Of a stretch of DNA of 10,052 nt, positions 1 through 5,667 are shown in pieces. The notes under the pieces are model-generated. The model saw only the letters and a program-made list of their open reading frames with translations, made no database searches and was not told the DNA's origin. The stretch comes from Zoogloea sp. GTDB taxonomy: Bacteria; Pseudomonadota; Gammaproteobacteria; Burkholderiales; Rhodocyclaceae. Positions within the stretch are counted from its first letter, which is position 1. Every line of letters begins with the position of its first letter. The stretch lies in assembly GCA_016790385.1 (NCBI GenBank), contig JAEUNV010000043.1, forward strand, positions 1 through 10,052. The letters are read 5' to 3'. The translations under genes and the position numbers were made by a program.

Positions 1-165
1 GAGCACGACGTGAAGCTGGTGATGGGCCTGTGCGACCGCCTGGCGGTGCTCGACTTCGGCCGGAAGATCGCTGAGGACGTGCCCGCCGAGGTGCAGAAGA
101 ACGAGGCCGTGATCTCTGCCTATCTGGGCGGTCATGGCACCCACAAGGCGGGAGCGGCGGCATGA
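1..165 (+). CDS. livG: Branched-chain amino-acid ABC transporter ATP-binding protein LivG, C-terminal fragment
   Basis: The window opens inside this gene; the last 54 residues are visible. They begin with the Glu-His-Asp of the ABC switch (H-loop), continue through the [15 protein letters not shown] stretch typical of LivG-type subunits, and end with the family's 'AYLG' motif plus a short Gly/Ala-rich tail. In the family, LivG is one of the two cytoplasmic ATPases energising uptake of leucine, isoleucine and valine, or of amides and urea in the related Urt/Fmd systems; substrate cannot be told from this fragment. Its stop overlaps the start of livF as ATGA (162-165), so the two ATPases are probably translationally coupled. 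The gene continues upstream of the window. Confidence 0.9.
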   Translation, partial: EHDVKLVMGLCDRLAVLDFGRKIAEDVPAEVQKNEAVISAYLGGHGTHKAGAAA

Positions 166-893
166 GCATCACCGATAACCCGGCTCCCATCCTGCAACTG
201 CGCGACACCCGGGTGGCCTATGGCGCCATCGAGGCCGTGAAGGGCATCAGCCTGGAGCTGGCCCGGGGGGAGCTGGTGTCCCTCATCGGGGCCAACGGCG
301 CCGGCAAGACCACCACCCTCAACGCCATCGCCGGCACCCTGGGCACGGCTGGCGGGCAGATCCTCTACGACGGTCAGGCCATCGACAAGTTGCCGGCCTA
401 CAAGCGCCTGCGCCAGGGCCTGGCCCTGGTGCCTGAAGGGCGGGGCATCTTCACCCGCCTGACCGTCGAGGAGAACCTGCGCATGGGCGCCTACTGCCGG
501 CGTGACCACGACGCGGTGGAGGCGGACATGGAGCGCATCTTCGGCATGCTGCCCCGGGTCAGGGAGCGTCTTCAGCAGGTGGCCGGCACCCTCTCGGGCG
601 GTGAGCAGCAGATGGTCGCCATCGGCCGGGCGCTGCTGTCTCGCCCCCGCTTGTTGCTGCTGGACGAGCCTTCCATGGGCCTGGCCCCGCTGGTGGTGGA
701 GAAGATCTTTGAGGTCATCGCCGCGGTGGCGGCCGAGGGCGTCACCGTGTTGCTGGTGGAGCAGAACGCCACGCTCGCCCTGGAGTTTTCCAGCCGGGCC
801 TATGTAATGGAGTCGGGGACGATCACCCTCAGTGGCTCGGGCGCGGATCTGCTGGCCGATCCCAAGGTGCGGGCCGCCTACCTGGGTGAGTGA
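162..893 (+). CDS. livF: Branched-chain amino-acid ABC transporter ATP-binding protein LivF
   Basis: A complete 243-residue ABC ATPase of normal LivF length. Visible motifs are Walker [10 protein letters not shown] (residues 43-51), the PEGRGIF segment (91-97) characteristic of LivF, the signature LSGGEQQ (144-150), Walker B LLLLDEP (164-170), and EQN (200-202), where most ABC ATPases carry a switch histidine; LivF proteins normally have this Gln. It ends in AYLGE. By family, it pairs with LivG on the cytoplasmic face of the LivHM permease to drive import of branched-chain amino acids or amides. The ATG overlaps the livG stop (ATGA), which fixes the start. No terminator is evident in the 86 bp that follow. 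A urea or short-chain amide transporter assignment is also possible, because the permease and binding-protein genes lie outside the window. Confidence 0.93.
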   Translation: MSITDNPAPILQLRDTRVAYGAIEAVKGISLELARGELVSLIGANGAGKTTTLNAIAGTLGTAGGQILYDGQAIDKLPAYKRLRQGLALVPEGRGIFTRLTVEENLRMGAYCRRDHDAVEADMERIFGMLPRVRERLQQVAGTLSGGEQQMVAIGRALLSRPRLLLLDEPSMGLAPLVVEKIFEVIAAVAAEGVTVLLVEQNATLALEFSSRAYVMESGTITLSGSGADLLADPKVRAAYLGE

Positions 894-979
894 GGACTTG
901 TTGGCGTTGGCAGTGGATTCGGGCTGACGCCAGGGGTTTGAGCGGCTAGGCTTAAGGCAAGGTTTGCAGGTCGCTGTTC

Positions 980-1546
980 ATGTCCGTTTCCGCGCTCGGT
1001 CCGTCCTCGGGATTCAGTCCCTCAACTGCTGCGCCCGTCAGTCGGGCCGGCGAAGCAGGCTTGCGTGCGGGTGAGGCGCAAGGCGACGTTCAAGGCAAGG
1101 CGCAAGGCCTCAGTGAGGCCGACCTGCGCATCGTCGAGCAACTGAAACAGCGTGATCGGGAAGTCCGTGCCCACGAGATGGCCCATGTGGCGGCCGGAGC
1201 GGGGGTGGTGACCAGCGGCGCCAGTTATTCCTATGAGACCGGTCCCGACGGCCGACGCTATGCCGTGGGCGGCGAGGTCGGCATCAATGTGTCCCCCGGG
1301 CGCACGCCCGAAGAAACCCTGAGCCGGGCGGAGAAGATCCGCGCTGCCGCCCTGGCGCCCGCCGACCCATCGGGTCAGGATCGCCAGATCGCAGCCCGCG
1401 CGTCGCGCATGGCGGCCGAGGCCCGTGTCGAACTGGCCACTCGTGGCCGCGATGAAGGGGCCAGCGGGCCTGCCCAGGCCTACCGGGTGGCGCAAACAGG
1501 GGGCGGCCCGCCGGCGACCGGTTCGGCCCTCGACACCTACGCCTGA
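980..1546 (+). CDS. Putative metalloprotease of the SprA-related (CJM1_0395-like) family
   Basis: A 188-residue protein. Residues 1-42 are low-complexity (Ser/Ala/Gly, then Gly/Gln/Glu rich). The conserved core spans about 45-150: an amphipathic helix (LSEADLRIVEQLKQRDREV) leads into HEMAH (65-69), an HExxH zinc-metalloprotease signature, followed by AAGAGVVTSGASYSYETGPDGRRYAVGGEVGIN in short form (71-103) and a helical segment rich in Ala and Arg (RAEKIRAAALAP, 116-127). This pattern matches the SprA-related family annotated as putative metalloproteases; activity is not demonstrated by the sequence. No signal peptide or membrane segment is visible. The ATG at 980 has only a weak AGG upstream (GCAGG, 9 nt spacing). 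The C-terminus overlaps the convergent gene at 1537-2232 by 10 bp. The function in the cell is unknown. Confidence 0.8.
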   Translation: MSVSALGPSSGFSPSTAAPVSRAGEAGLRAGEAQGDVQGKAQGLSEADLRIVEQLKQRDREVRAHEMAHVAAGAGVVTSGASYSYETGPDGRRYAVGGEVGINVSPGRTPEETLSRAEKIRAAALAPADPSGQDRQIAARASRMAAEARVELATRGRDEGASGPAQAYRVAQTGGGPPATGSALDTYA

Positions 1547-2232
1547 TTCACCACCCACTCCACCACGTGCCAGCGTGCCGGCGTGATCGGCCACAGGGCA
1601 TAGCTGAAGGGGCCGCGCCCGCCCAGGTGCAGGGTTTCGTGCTCAGTTACAGCGATCTCGCCCCGGGTCCAGAAATGCGCCAGGAGGGTTTCCAGGTTCA
1701 CAAGGCTCGCGCACTGTATTGAGGCGTGATGGTCCGGCTCCCGGGTGGTGGAGATCACATCGTGATAGCTCGCCCAGTGCTGTTCCTGGAGATGGCGGCT
1801 GAGCAGGGCCGACCAGCTTCCGCCTGGCGCGGCGACTTGCCCGAGCACGTTGGAAAACAGCACGGCGGTGCCCGGAAAGCGCGCCGCCAGCAGGGCCAGA
1901 CCGTCCGCCGTGGACAGGCAGTCGAGCTTGTCGAAACGCAGCCGGCGGGCGTCCGGCCGCCGTGCCAGCAGGTAGCGGGCAATGGGGTCCGGCTCCAGCG
2001 CAATCACCTGTTCAAAGCGTTCCAGGAAGCCCGGTGGCAGGGCGTGACCGGCGTTCGGGCCGATCATCACCAGGTTACGGCAGTCCGGCCGCCATTCGCT
2101 CAGCCAGCCTGCCACGACCGCATGGAAGCCGGCCCACAGGCTGTGCCGGTAGCGGAAGGCGCGCAGTTGGTAGATCAGGCCACCGCTGGGGTCGAACAGG
2201 TGGTCACGCAGGGTGGGGAAGGGGTCAAGCAC
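1537..2232 (-). CDS. Conserved hypothetical protein with methyltransferase-like Rossmann pattern
   Basis: A 231-residue protein starting at a GTG (2232-2230), with only a GGA a few bases upstream as ribosome site. I do not recognise a named family, but the layout resembles a class I SAM-dependent methyltransferase. A hydrophobic strand and glycine loop, LVMIGPNAGHAL (54-65), is followed by a helix and VIALEPD (76-82) with an acidic residue where SAM ribose would bind. LDCLS (103-107) is a third strand, AVLFSNVLGQV (123-133) the fourth, and SYHDVIS (155-161) the fifth. The C-terminal part (about 197-229) is Trp/His-rich and ends in two probable strands. No signal peptide or membrane segment is seen. 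It is convergent with the SprA-family gene and divergent from the Nudix gene, so probably monocistronic. The coding call is firm; the methyltransferase idea is inference. Confidence 0.75.
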   Translation of the reverse strand: MLDPFPTLRDHLFDPSGGLIYQLRAFRYRHSLWAGFHAVVAGWLSEWRPDCRNLVMIGPNAGHALPPGFLERFEQVIALEPDPIARYLLARRPDARRLRFDKLDCLSTADGLALLAARFPGTAVLFSNVLGQVAAPGGSWSALLSRHLQEQHWASYHDVISTTREPDHHASIQCASLVNLETLLAHFWTRGEIAVTEHETLHLGGRGPFSYALWPITPARWHVVEWVVNQA

Positions 2233-2260
2233 GGTCCGTTTTCCGGTGCAAGGTGGCGCG

Positions 2261-2266
2261 ATTATG
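2261..2266 (-). promoter_or_regulatory. Possible -10 box for the minus-strand hypothetical gene
   Basis: On the minus strand this reads CATAAT, five of six matches to the sigma-70 -10 consensus, in the short intergenic region between two divergent genes. Transcription from it would give a leader of about 20 nt before the GTG at 2232. The best -35 candidate at the right spacing (CTGCAA) is poor, so this is a tentative call. Confidence 0.3.
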
Positions 2267-2340
2267 ACTGGTCAGCCAAGGCTTGCAGATGCGATGCTGC
2301 GGTCTTTGTGTTTTGAGCGAGATCAGGAATGGAGAACGGG

Positions 2341-2886
2341 ATGAAGGACCCCTTGCATGAAGAAGCCCTGTCGTCGGAAGCCGTTTTCGAGGGCCGCCTG
2401 CTGAAAGTATTCCGGGACAGGGTCAGCCTCCCTGATGGTAAGGAGGGCCTGCGGGAGTATGTGAAGCACCCCGGTGCGGTGGTGGTGATTCCGGTCCTGC
2501 CGGATGGTCGGCTGGTGTTCGAGCGCCAGTTCCGCTACCCGGTGGGGCAGGCGTTTCTCGAGTTGCCTGCCGGCAAGATCGATCCGGGCGAGGACATCCT
2601 GTGCTGCGCCCGGCGCGAATTGCAGGAGGAAACCGGCTATGTCACCGAAGACTGGCGTTACCTGGGGGTGATGCACCCGTGCATCGGCTATTCCAACGAG
2701 CGCATCGAGATCTTCATTGCCCGGGGCTTGAGCCACGTGGGGCATGCCTGGGATGAGGGCGAGTTTCTCGAGATCCTGACCCTGAGCCCGGCGGAGGCGC
2801 GTGAAGCCGTGTTTGACGGGCGCATCACCGATGCCAAGACCATCACCGCGCTGTACTGGGCGGAGGGCGTGTTGAGCGGCGGTTGA
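2341..2886 (+). CDS. Nudix hydrolase, ADP-ribose pyrophosphatase type
   Basis: A 181-residue Nudix protein. The Nudix box is perfect: G78-x5-E84-x7-R92-E93-L-Q-E96-E97-x-G99-Y100, with the glutamates binding the catalytic Mg2+/Mn2+. Upstream lie the RQFRYPVG segment (62-69) and ELPAGKID (74-81), and downstream HPCIGYSNE (112-120) with the proline typical of ADP-ribose pyrophosphatases. The reaction inferred from the family is ADP-ribose to AMP plus ribose 5-phosphate in the cytoplasm. An ATG 12 bases upstream (2329) is in frame, but its AGGA directly abuts the start codon. The ATG at 2341 has GGAG (2331-2334) at 6 nt spacing and is preferred. The gene is monocistronic, ending at a strong terminator. 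NudF/NudE-like specificity cannot be separated by eye. Confidence 0.9.
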   Translation: MKDPLHEEALSSEAVFEGRLLKVFRDRVSLPDGKEGLREYVKHPGAVVVIPVLPDGRLVFERQFRYPVGQAFLELPAGKIDPGEDILCCARRELQEETGYVTEDWRYLGVMHPCIGYSNERIEIFIARGLSHVGHAWDEGEFLEILTLSPAEAREAVFDGRITDAKTITALYWAEGVLSGG

Positions 2887-2920
2887 ACAGAAGGTTCGCG
2901 GTCCGGGTCTGTGGTCCACG

Positions 2921-2950
2921 CGGGGCGCCAAGGCGCCCCGAAGTATTTTT
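2921..2950 (+). terminator. Rho-independent terminator after the Nudix gene
   Basis: A perfect GC-rich palindrome, CGGGGCGCC-AA-GGCGCCCCG (2921-2940), is followed by AAGTATTTTT with a T5 run. Position (35 bp after the Nudix stop) and form are those of an intrinsic terminator. It isolates the Nudix transcript from the downstream DUF6502 operon. Confidence 0.85.
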
Positions 2951-2977
2951 GTTACATAAGAAACCCTTCTAACTGTA

Positions 2978-3006
2978 TTGAAATGTGCAAATCACACATT
3001 TAGTAT
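2978..3006 (+). promoter_or_regulatory. Sigma-70-type promoter of the DUF6502/fcc operon
   Basis: TTGAAA (2978-2983) and TAGTAT (3001-3006) lie exactly 17 bp apart in an AT-rich island (2941-3017) that stands out in an otherwise GC-rich window. The -35 matches the consensus at five of six positions, the -10 at four of six. Transcription would begin near 3012-3014. This would give a leader of about 100 nt before the DUF6502 ATG at 3112. The spacer holds an inverted repeat listed separately. Confidence 0.6.
2981..3001. promoter_or_regulatory. Inverted-repeat candidate operator in the promoter spacer
   Basis: AAATGTG-N7-CACATTT is a perfect 7-bp inverted repeat (2981-2987 and 2995-3001) that fills the spacer between the -35 and -10 boxes and touches both. 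The half-sites equal those of the E. coli CRP consensus, but the centre is one base shorter (TGTG-N7-CACA instead of N8), so a Crp/Fnr-family identity is not established. A protein bound here would cover the promoter core, which suggests repression. The DUF6502 protein encoded downstream, which has a possible helix-turn-helix, is one candidate binder. Confidence 0.5.
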
Positions 3007-3017
3007 TTGGAGCAATC

Positions 3018-3041
3018 ATGTTGTCTGAGGTCTTGCCATGA
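3018..3041 (+). CDS. Possible 7-codon leader ORF (MLSEVLP)
   Basis: An ATG at 3018 has a well-placed GGAG (3009-3012, 5 nt spacing) and encodes seven residues before a TGA that overlaps the next ATG as ATGA (3038-3041). If the promoter at 2978-3006 is the real one, the transcript would start around 3012-3014 and lack most of this ribosome site, so translation would need an upstream transcription start. Weak evidence for a real peptide; noted because it forms a stair with the next two starts. Confidence 0.25.
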   Translation: MLSEVLP

Positions 3042-3115
3042 ACCCGCTTGGCCGCCCCGCAGGCGGTGGCTCCCCGCACCGGGTGTGTCGGAGCCGGACG
3101 GGGGGCGCGCGATGA
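3038..3115 (+). CDS. Possible 25-residue leader peptide coupled to the DUF6502 gene
   Basis: This ORF starts with ATG at 3038 behind GAGG (3027-3030, 7 nt spacing), a better ribosome site than that of the DUF6502 gene itself. It encodes 25 residues rich in Gly, Arg and Pro, and its TGA overlaps the DUF6502 ATG as ATGA (3112-3115). The DUF6502 ATG has only a G-run upstream. The arrangement fits translational coupling, in which ribosomes finishing the leader restart on DUF6502. No attenuator hairpin or amino-acid-codon run is obvious, and the peptide resembles nothing I recognise. Confidence 0.35.
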   Translation: MNPLGRPAGGGSPHRVCRSRTGGAR

Positions 3116-4008
3116 GTACCGAATCTCCGGGGCCCGCCCGGCGAGCGGCAGGGGACGGGCAGACGCTGGAACCCGCGCTGGTGGATGCGTTGCGAGCCTT
3201 GCTGGGGCCGATTGCCCGGCTGGCGCTGGCGCAGGGAGTTTCATTTGCGGCATTGGAAGAATTGCTCAAGGAGGCGGTTGTGGACGAAGCACTGAAGGCG
3301 CAGTCGGCTCAGGCACCGTCGCGGGTGGTCAGTCGGGTCAGCGTCGCGACGGGGCTGAACCGGCGTGAGGTGACGCGGCTCACCCAGCGGGAGCGCAAAC
3401 CCCGTGATGTGCGTAACCCCCCCGCGGCCGAGGTGTTTGCCCGGTGGCAGACCGATCCTGCCTATTGCGATGCGGACGGGGCGCCGCGGCCCTTGCCGCG
3501 CATGCCAAGGGCTGCGGGCGAGCCCAGTTTCGAGGGGCTGGCGCATTCGGTCACCCGCGATGTCCATCCCCGCAGCGTGCTCGACGAGTTGTGCCGCCTC
3601 GGGATTGCCCGACTGGATGCGGAGCAGGACCAGGTTGTGCTGACCCGGAATGCCTTTGTGCCCAATGACGCGCAGGCCGCCATGCTGGGGTTTCTGGGAG
3701 ACAACGTCGGTGATCACCTCAGCGCGGCGGTCAGCAACGTGCTGGCGGTGGAGCCGCCGCATTTCGAGCAGGCGGTGTTTGCCGACGAGCTTTCGGAGGA
3801 CTCGGTGGCCGCGGTGAGACGCATGGTGCTGTCCAGCTGGGAGAGCCTGATGAAGGGCGCGGTTCCGCGGCTTGAAGAACTCATCGAGGAGGATCGCCAG
3901 CTCGGGCGGGCGCCCCGGCATCGCGTGCGGATCGGCCTCTACAGCTACTCGGCGCTCATGCCGACCCCGCCCCTTGCCACGCAGGACGACGGGGAGAACC
4001 TGCCGTGA
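3112..4008 (+). CDS. DUF6502 family protein, possible DNA-binding regulator
   Basis: A 298-residue soluble protein without signal peptide. The N-terminal family hallmark LVDALRALLGPIARLALAQG (residues 23-42) is followed by a helical segment (SFAALEELLKEAVVDEAL, 44-61). A helix-turn-helix-like stretch, SVATGLNRREVTRL (77-90), comes next, then a basic QRERKPRD (92-99). The middle (about 140-185) has a second possible winged-helix-like part (SVLDELCRLGIARLD). The C-terminal half is helical and acidic. DUF6502 has no established function; a transcription-factor role is inferred from the helix-turn-helix. The start chosen is ATG 3112: a TTG at 3007 would add 35 residues unlike the family. Its stop overlaps the start of the DUF5666 lipoprotein gene (TGATG), so this is the first full gene of a four-gene operon. 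Confidence 0.85.
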   Translation: MSTESPGPARRAAGDGQTLEPALVDALRALLGPIARLALAQGVSFAALEELLKEAVVDEALKAQSAQAPSRVVSRVSVATGLNRREVTRLTQRERKPRDVRNPPAAEVFARWQTDPAYCDADGAPRPLPRMPRAAGEPSFEGLAHSVTRDVHPRSVLDELCRLGIARLDAEQDQVVLTRNAFVPNDAQAAMLGFLGDNVGDHLSAAVSNVLAVEPPHFEQAVFADELSEDSVAAVRRMVLSSWESLMKGAVPRLEELIEEDRQLGRAPRHRVRIGLYSYSALMPTPPLATQDDGENLP

Positions 4009-5207
4009 TGGGCGCACGGTGCCGTGGGGCCGGCGGGCTGCTGAGCGGGTGGCTGGCGGCCGGCCTCGCGATGGTGCTGCTGGTGGCCTGTGGAGGCGGC
4101 GGTGGCGGCGATGTGGCCGGGGTGGGCACGGGCGGGACGGGCACGGTGTCGAGCGTCGTCACGATGGGCCCGATCTCGGGCTTCGGATCGGTCATCGTCG
4201 CCGGCGTGCGCTATGACGACAGCCGCGCCGTGGTCACCGACGAGGATGGGCGGGTGCGGAGCCGGGCCGATCTGAAGCTGGGCATGGTCACGACCATTCG
4301 CGGAAGTGCCGATTTCGTCGCCGGCAACGGCGTTGCCGAGAGTATTCGCTTCGGTAGCGAGATCGTCGGTCCGGTGGGGGGGATCGATCTGGCTGCGGGG
4401 CACTTCACTGTCCTTGGCGCGACGGTCAGTGTCAAGCCGACTACGGTTTTCGACGAGCGGCTGGCCGGCCTGGCTGCCCTGCGGCCCGGCGACGTGGTGG
4501 AGGTGTACGGCGGTTTCAATGCCGCTGCCGGAGCCTACACGGCGACCCGCATCGAGCTGCGCACGCAGGCCTCCCCCTACAAGCTGCGTGGCGCGGTCAC
4601 GGCGCTTGATGTCGTGCAGCGCCGCTTCAGCCTGGGCGGCGTGCGGATCGACTACGACGCCGTGCCGGGTGGCGAGCGCGCTGTCCTGGCTGACGGTGTC
4701 GTCGTTCAGGCCTTTGCGGCGCGTCTGCCCGCCGGCGGCGTGTGGCGCGTGGATGGTGTGGTGCCCGCCCAGCGCGCCGTACTCACCGGTGGTGAAAGCA
4801 AGCTGGAGGGCAGCATCTCCAGTTTGAGCAGCCAGACGGCCTTTGTCGTCGACGGCGTTCAGGTGGATGCCGGCGCAGCCCGCATCGCCGGCGTGCTGGC
4901 GGTGGGGCGGCGGGTGGAGGTGGAGGGCTACGCGCGCGATGGTGTGCTCGTCGCCCGGGAGGTGGAGACCCACGACGAGGATGCGTCGGATGACGAGGCC
5001 TTTGATCTGAGCGGGGTAATGGACGAATTTGACCCCGCCAGCCAGAGATTCCGTCTTCGCGGCCTGTGGATCAATGCCAGCGGGCCGGTGATATTCGAGC
5101 AAGGCAGCCGGAGTGACTTGGCCAACGGACGTCATGTTGAGGTCAAGGGCCGTTTCGACAGTTCGAGCGGGACGATCATCGCCGCGCGCATCGAGTTTGA
5201 ACATTAG
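4008..5207 (+). CDS. DUF5666 repeat lipoprotein
   Basis: A 399-residue exported lipoprotein. The N-terminus has Arg residues, a hydrophobic core (11-26) and the lipobox LVAC with Cys28 as lipid anchor, followed by a Gly-rich linker (29-45). The mature part is almost entirely beta-rich and divides into about five similar units: 54-115, 117-184, 191-251, 264-322 and 332-399. Each shows a 'G-x-hydrophobic' opening, a central V-x-V-[DN] strand, an 'L-x-x-G-x-x-V-x-V-x-G' strand and a closing 'A-x-x-I-x' strand, as in DUF5666 domains. The unit at 323-331 is preceded by an acidic stretch (THDEDASDDE). Function is unknown; the likely location is the outer membrane or its periplasmic face. The ATG overlaps the DUF6502 stop (TGATG). 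A GTG three bases earlier (4005) fits the GGGGAG ribosome site (3991-3996) slightly better and is equally possible. Confidence 0.85.
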   Translation: MGARCRGAGGLLSGWLAAGLAMVLLVACGGGGGGDVAGVGTGGTGTVSSVVTMGPISGFGSVIVAGVRYDDSRAVVTDEDGRVRSRADLKLGMVTTIRGSADFVAGNGVAESIRFGSEIVGPVGGIDLAAGHFTVLGATVSVKPTTVFDERLAGLAALRPGDVVEVYGGFNAAAGAYTATRIELRTQASPYKLRGAVTALDVVQRRFSLGGVRIDYDAVPGGERAVLADGVVVQAFAARLPAGGVWRVDGVVPAQRAVLTGGESKLEGSISSLSSQTAFVVDGVQVDAGAARIAGVLAVGRRVEVEGYARDGVLVAREVETHDEDASDDEAFDLSGVMDEFDPASQRFRLRGLWINASGPVIFEQGSRSDLANGRHVEVKGRFDSSSGTIIAARIEFEH

Positions 5208-5217
5208 CGTTTGAAAG

Positions 5218-5235
5218 TGCCCGCCCCTGCGGGCA
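5218..5235 (+). other. Intercistronic hairpin between lipoprotein and cytochrome genes
   Basis: TGCCCGC-CCCT-GCGGGCA forms a perfect 7-bp stem with a 4-nt loop, starting 11 bases after the lipoprotein stop and ending just before the cytochrome ribosome site. There is no T-run, so it is not a normal terminator. It could protect or divide the message and so set different levels for the upstream and downstream genes. Confidence 0.5.
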
Positions 5236-5238
5236 TCA

Positions 5239-5247
5239 AGGAGGAGG
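5239..5247 (+). promoter_or_regulatory. Strong ribosome binding site deciding the cytochrome c start
   Basis: AAGGAGGAGG ends 7 nt before the ATG at 5255 and is the best Shine-Dalgarno sequence in the window. An in-frame GTG at 5249 lies inside this site and is therefore unlikely to be the start. High translation of the cytochrome relative to the upstream genes is implied. Confidence 0.75.
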
Positions 5248-5254
5248 AGTGACC

Positions 5255-5650
5255 ATGAAACTGATCCGTATGACCCTGAGCGGCGCATCCGCGCTGGCCC
5301 TGCTGGTGGCTGCGGCCGCCGCCCACGCGGCACCGCCGGCCGGCCGGCTGCTTGCAGCCCAATGTGCCCAATGCCACGGAACCAACGGCCAGGCCGTCTC
5401 CGGCATGGAAAAGCTTGCCGGCGAGAGCGAGGGGGAAATCTACAAGGAACTGCTCGAGATGAAAGCCCGGATCAAGCCTGACGAGATCATGCACCGTCAG
5501 GCGGCGGGCTACACCGACGCGCAGATCCGCCTGATTGCACGCTACTTCGCCACCGGCGGAAAGACGAGCACCACGACGGTTTCCACCTCCACCTCCAGTA
5601 CAACGACCACCGGCACATCGAGCCGTTCCCGGTCGCGGAATGACAATTGA
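5255..5650 (+). CDS. Monoheme class I cytochrome c, FccA-like subunit
   Basis: A 131-residue periplasmic protein. The Sec signal peptide spans residues 1 to about 25, with basic MKLIR, an Ala/Leu core, and cleavage near AHA-AP. The heme c attachment motif is CAQCH (37-41), and the probable axial ligand is Met79 in EIMHRQAAGYTD (77-88), as in the small FccA cytochromes. The last domain helix, AQIRLIARYFA (89-99), precedes an odd tail of about 28 residues (104-131) made almost only of Ser and Thr, then Arg/Ser and NDN. By family and by its position before an FccB-like flavoprotein, it should accept electrons from the flavin and pass them to the respiratory chain. A general class I cytochrome c acting with another partner is the alternative. 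Its stop lies 17 bases before the flavoprotein ATG at 5668. Confidence 0.88.
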   Translation: MKLIRMTLSGASALALLVAAAAAHAAPPAGRLLAAQCAQCHGTNGQAVSGMEKLAGESEGEIYKELLEMKARIKPDEIMHRQAAGYTDAQIRLIARYFATGGKTSTTTVSTSTSSTTTTGTSSRSRSRNDN

Positions 5651-5667
5651 GCCTGAAGGGACAGATG

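Noticed and set aside
903..938. Stem TGGCGT/ACGCCA after livF as a terminator
   Set aside because: Only 6 bp around a 19-nt loop and no T-run follows.
900..979. A sigma-54 or sigma-28 promoter before the SprA-family gene
   Set aside because: TTGGCAG is present, but no TTGC-like -12 element follows at the right distance, and no TAAA/GCCGATAA pair exists.
1726..2316. A 196-codon plus-strand frame over the methyltransferase-like gene
   Set aside because: Antisense shadow with no domain features. The minus-strand frame has an ordered strand/helix pattern and a hydrophobic core.
2981..3001. A true CRP binding site
   Set aside because: Half-sites match, but the centre is 7 rather than 8 bases between TGTG and CACA. 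Kept as an operator of unknown regulator instead.
3007..3111. TTG-initiated N-terminal extension of the DUF6502 protein
   Set aside because: It would add 35 Cys/Arg/Pro-rich residues outside the family pattern and begin only one base after the predicted -10 box. The ATG at 3112 fits the homologous N-terminus.
3945..5333. A 462-codon open frame on the minus strand opposite the DUF5666 gene
   Set aside because: It is a high-GC antisense shadow. The plus strand has a clear lipoprotein with a family match, and the minus-strand product is low-complexity (His/Arg/Ala rich) with no recognisable domain.
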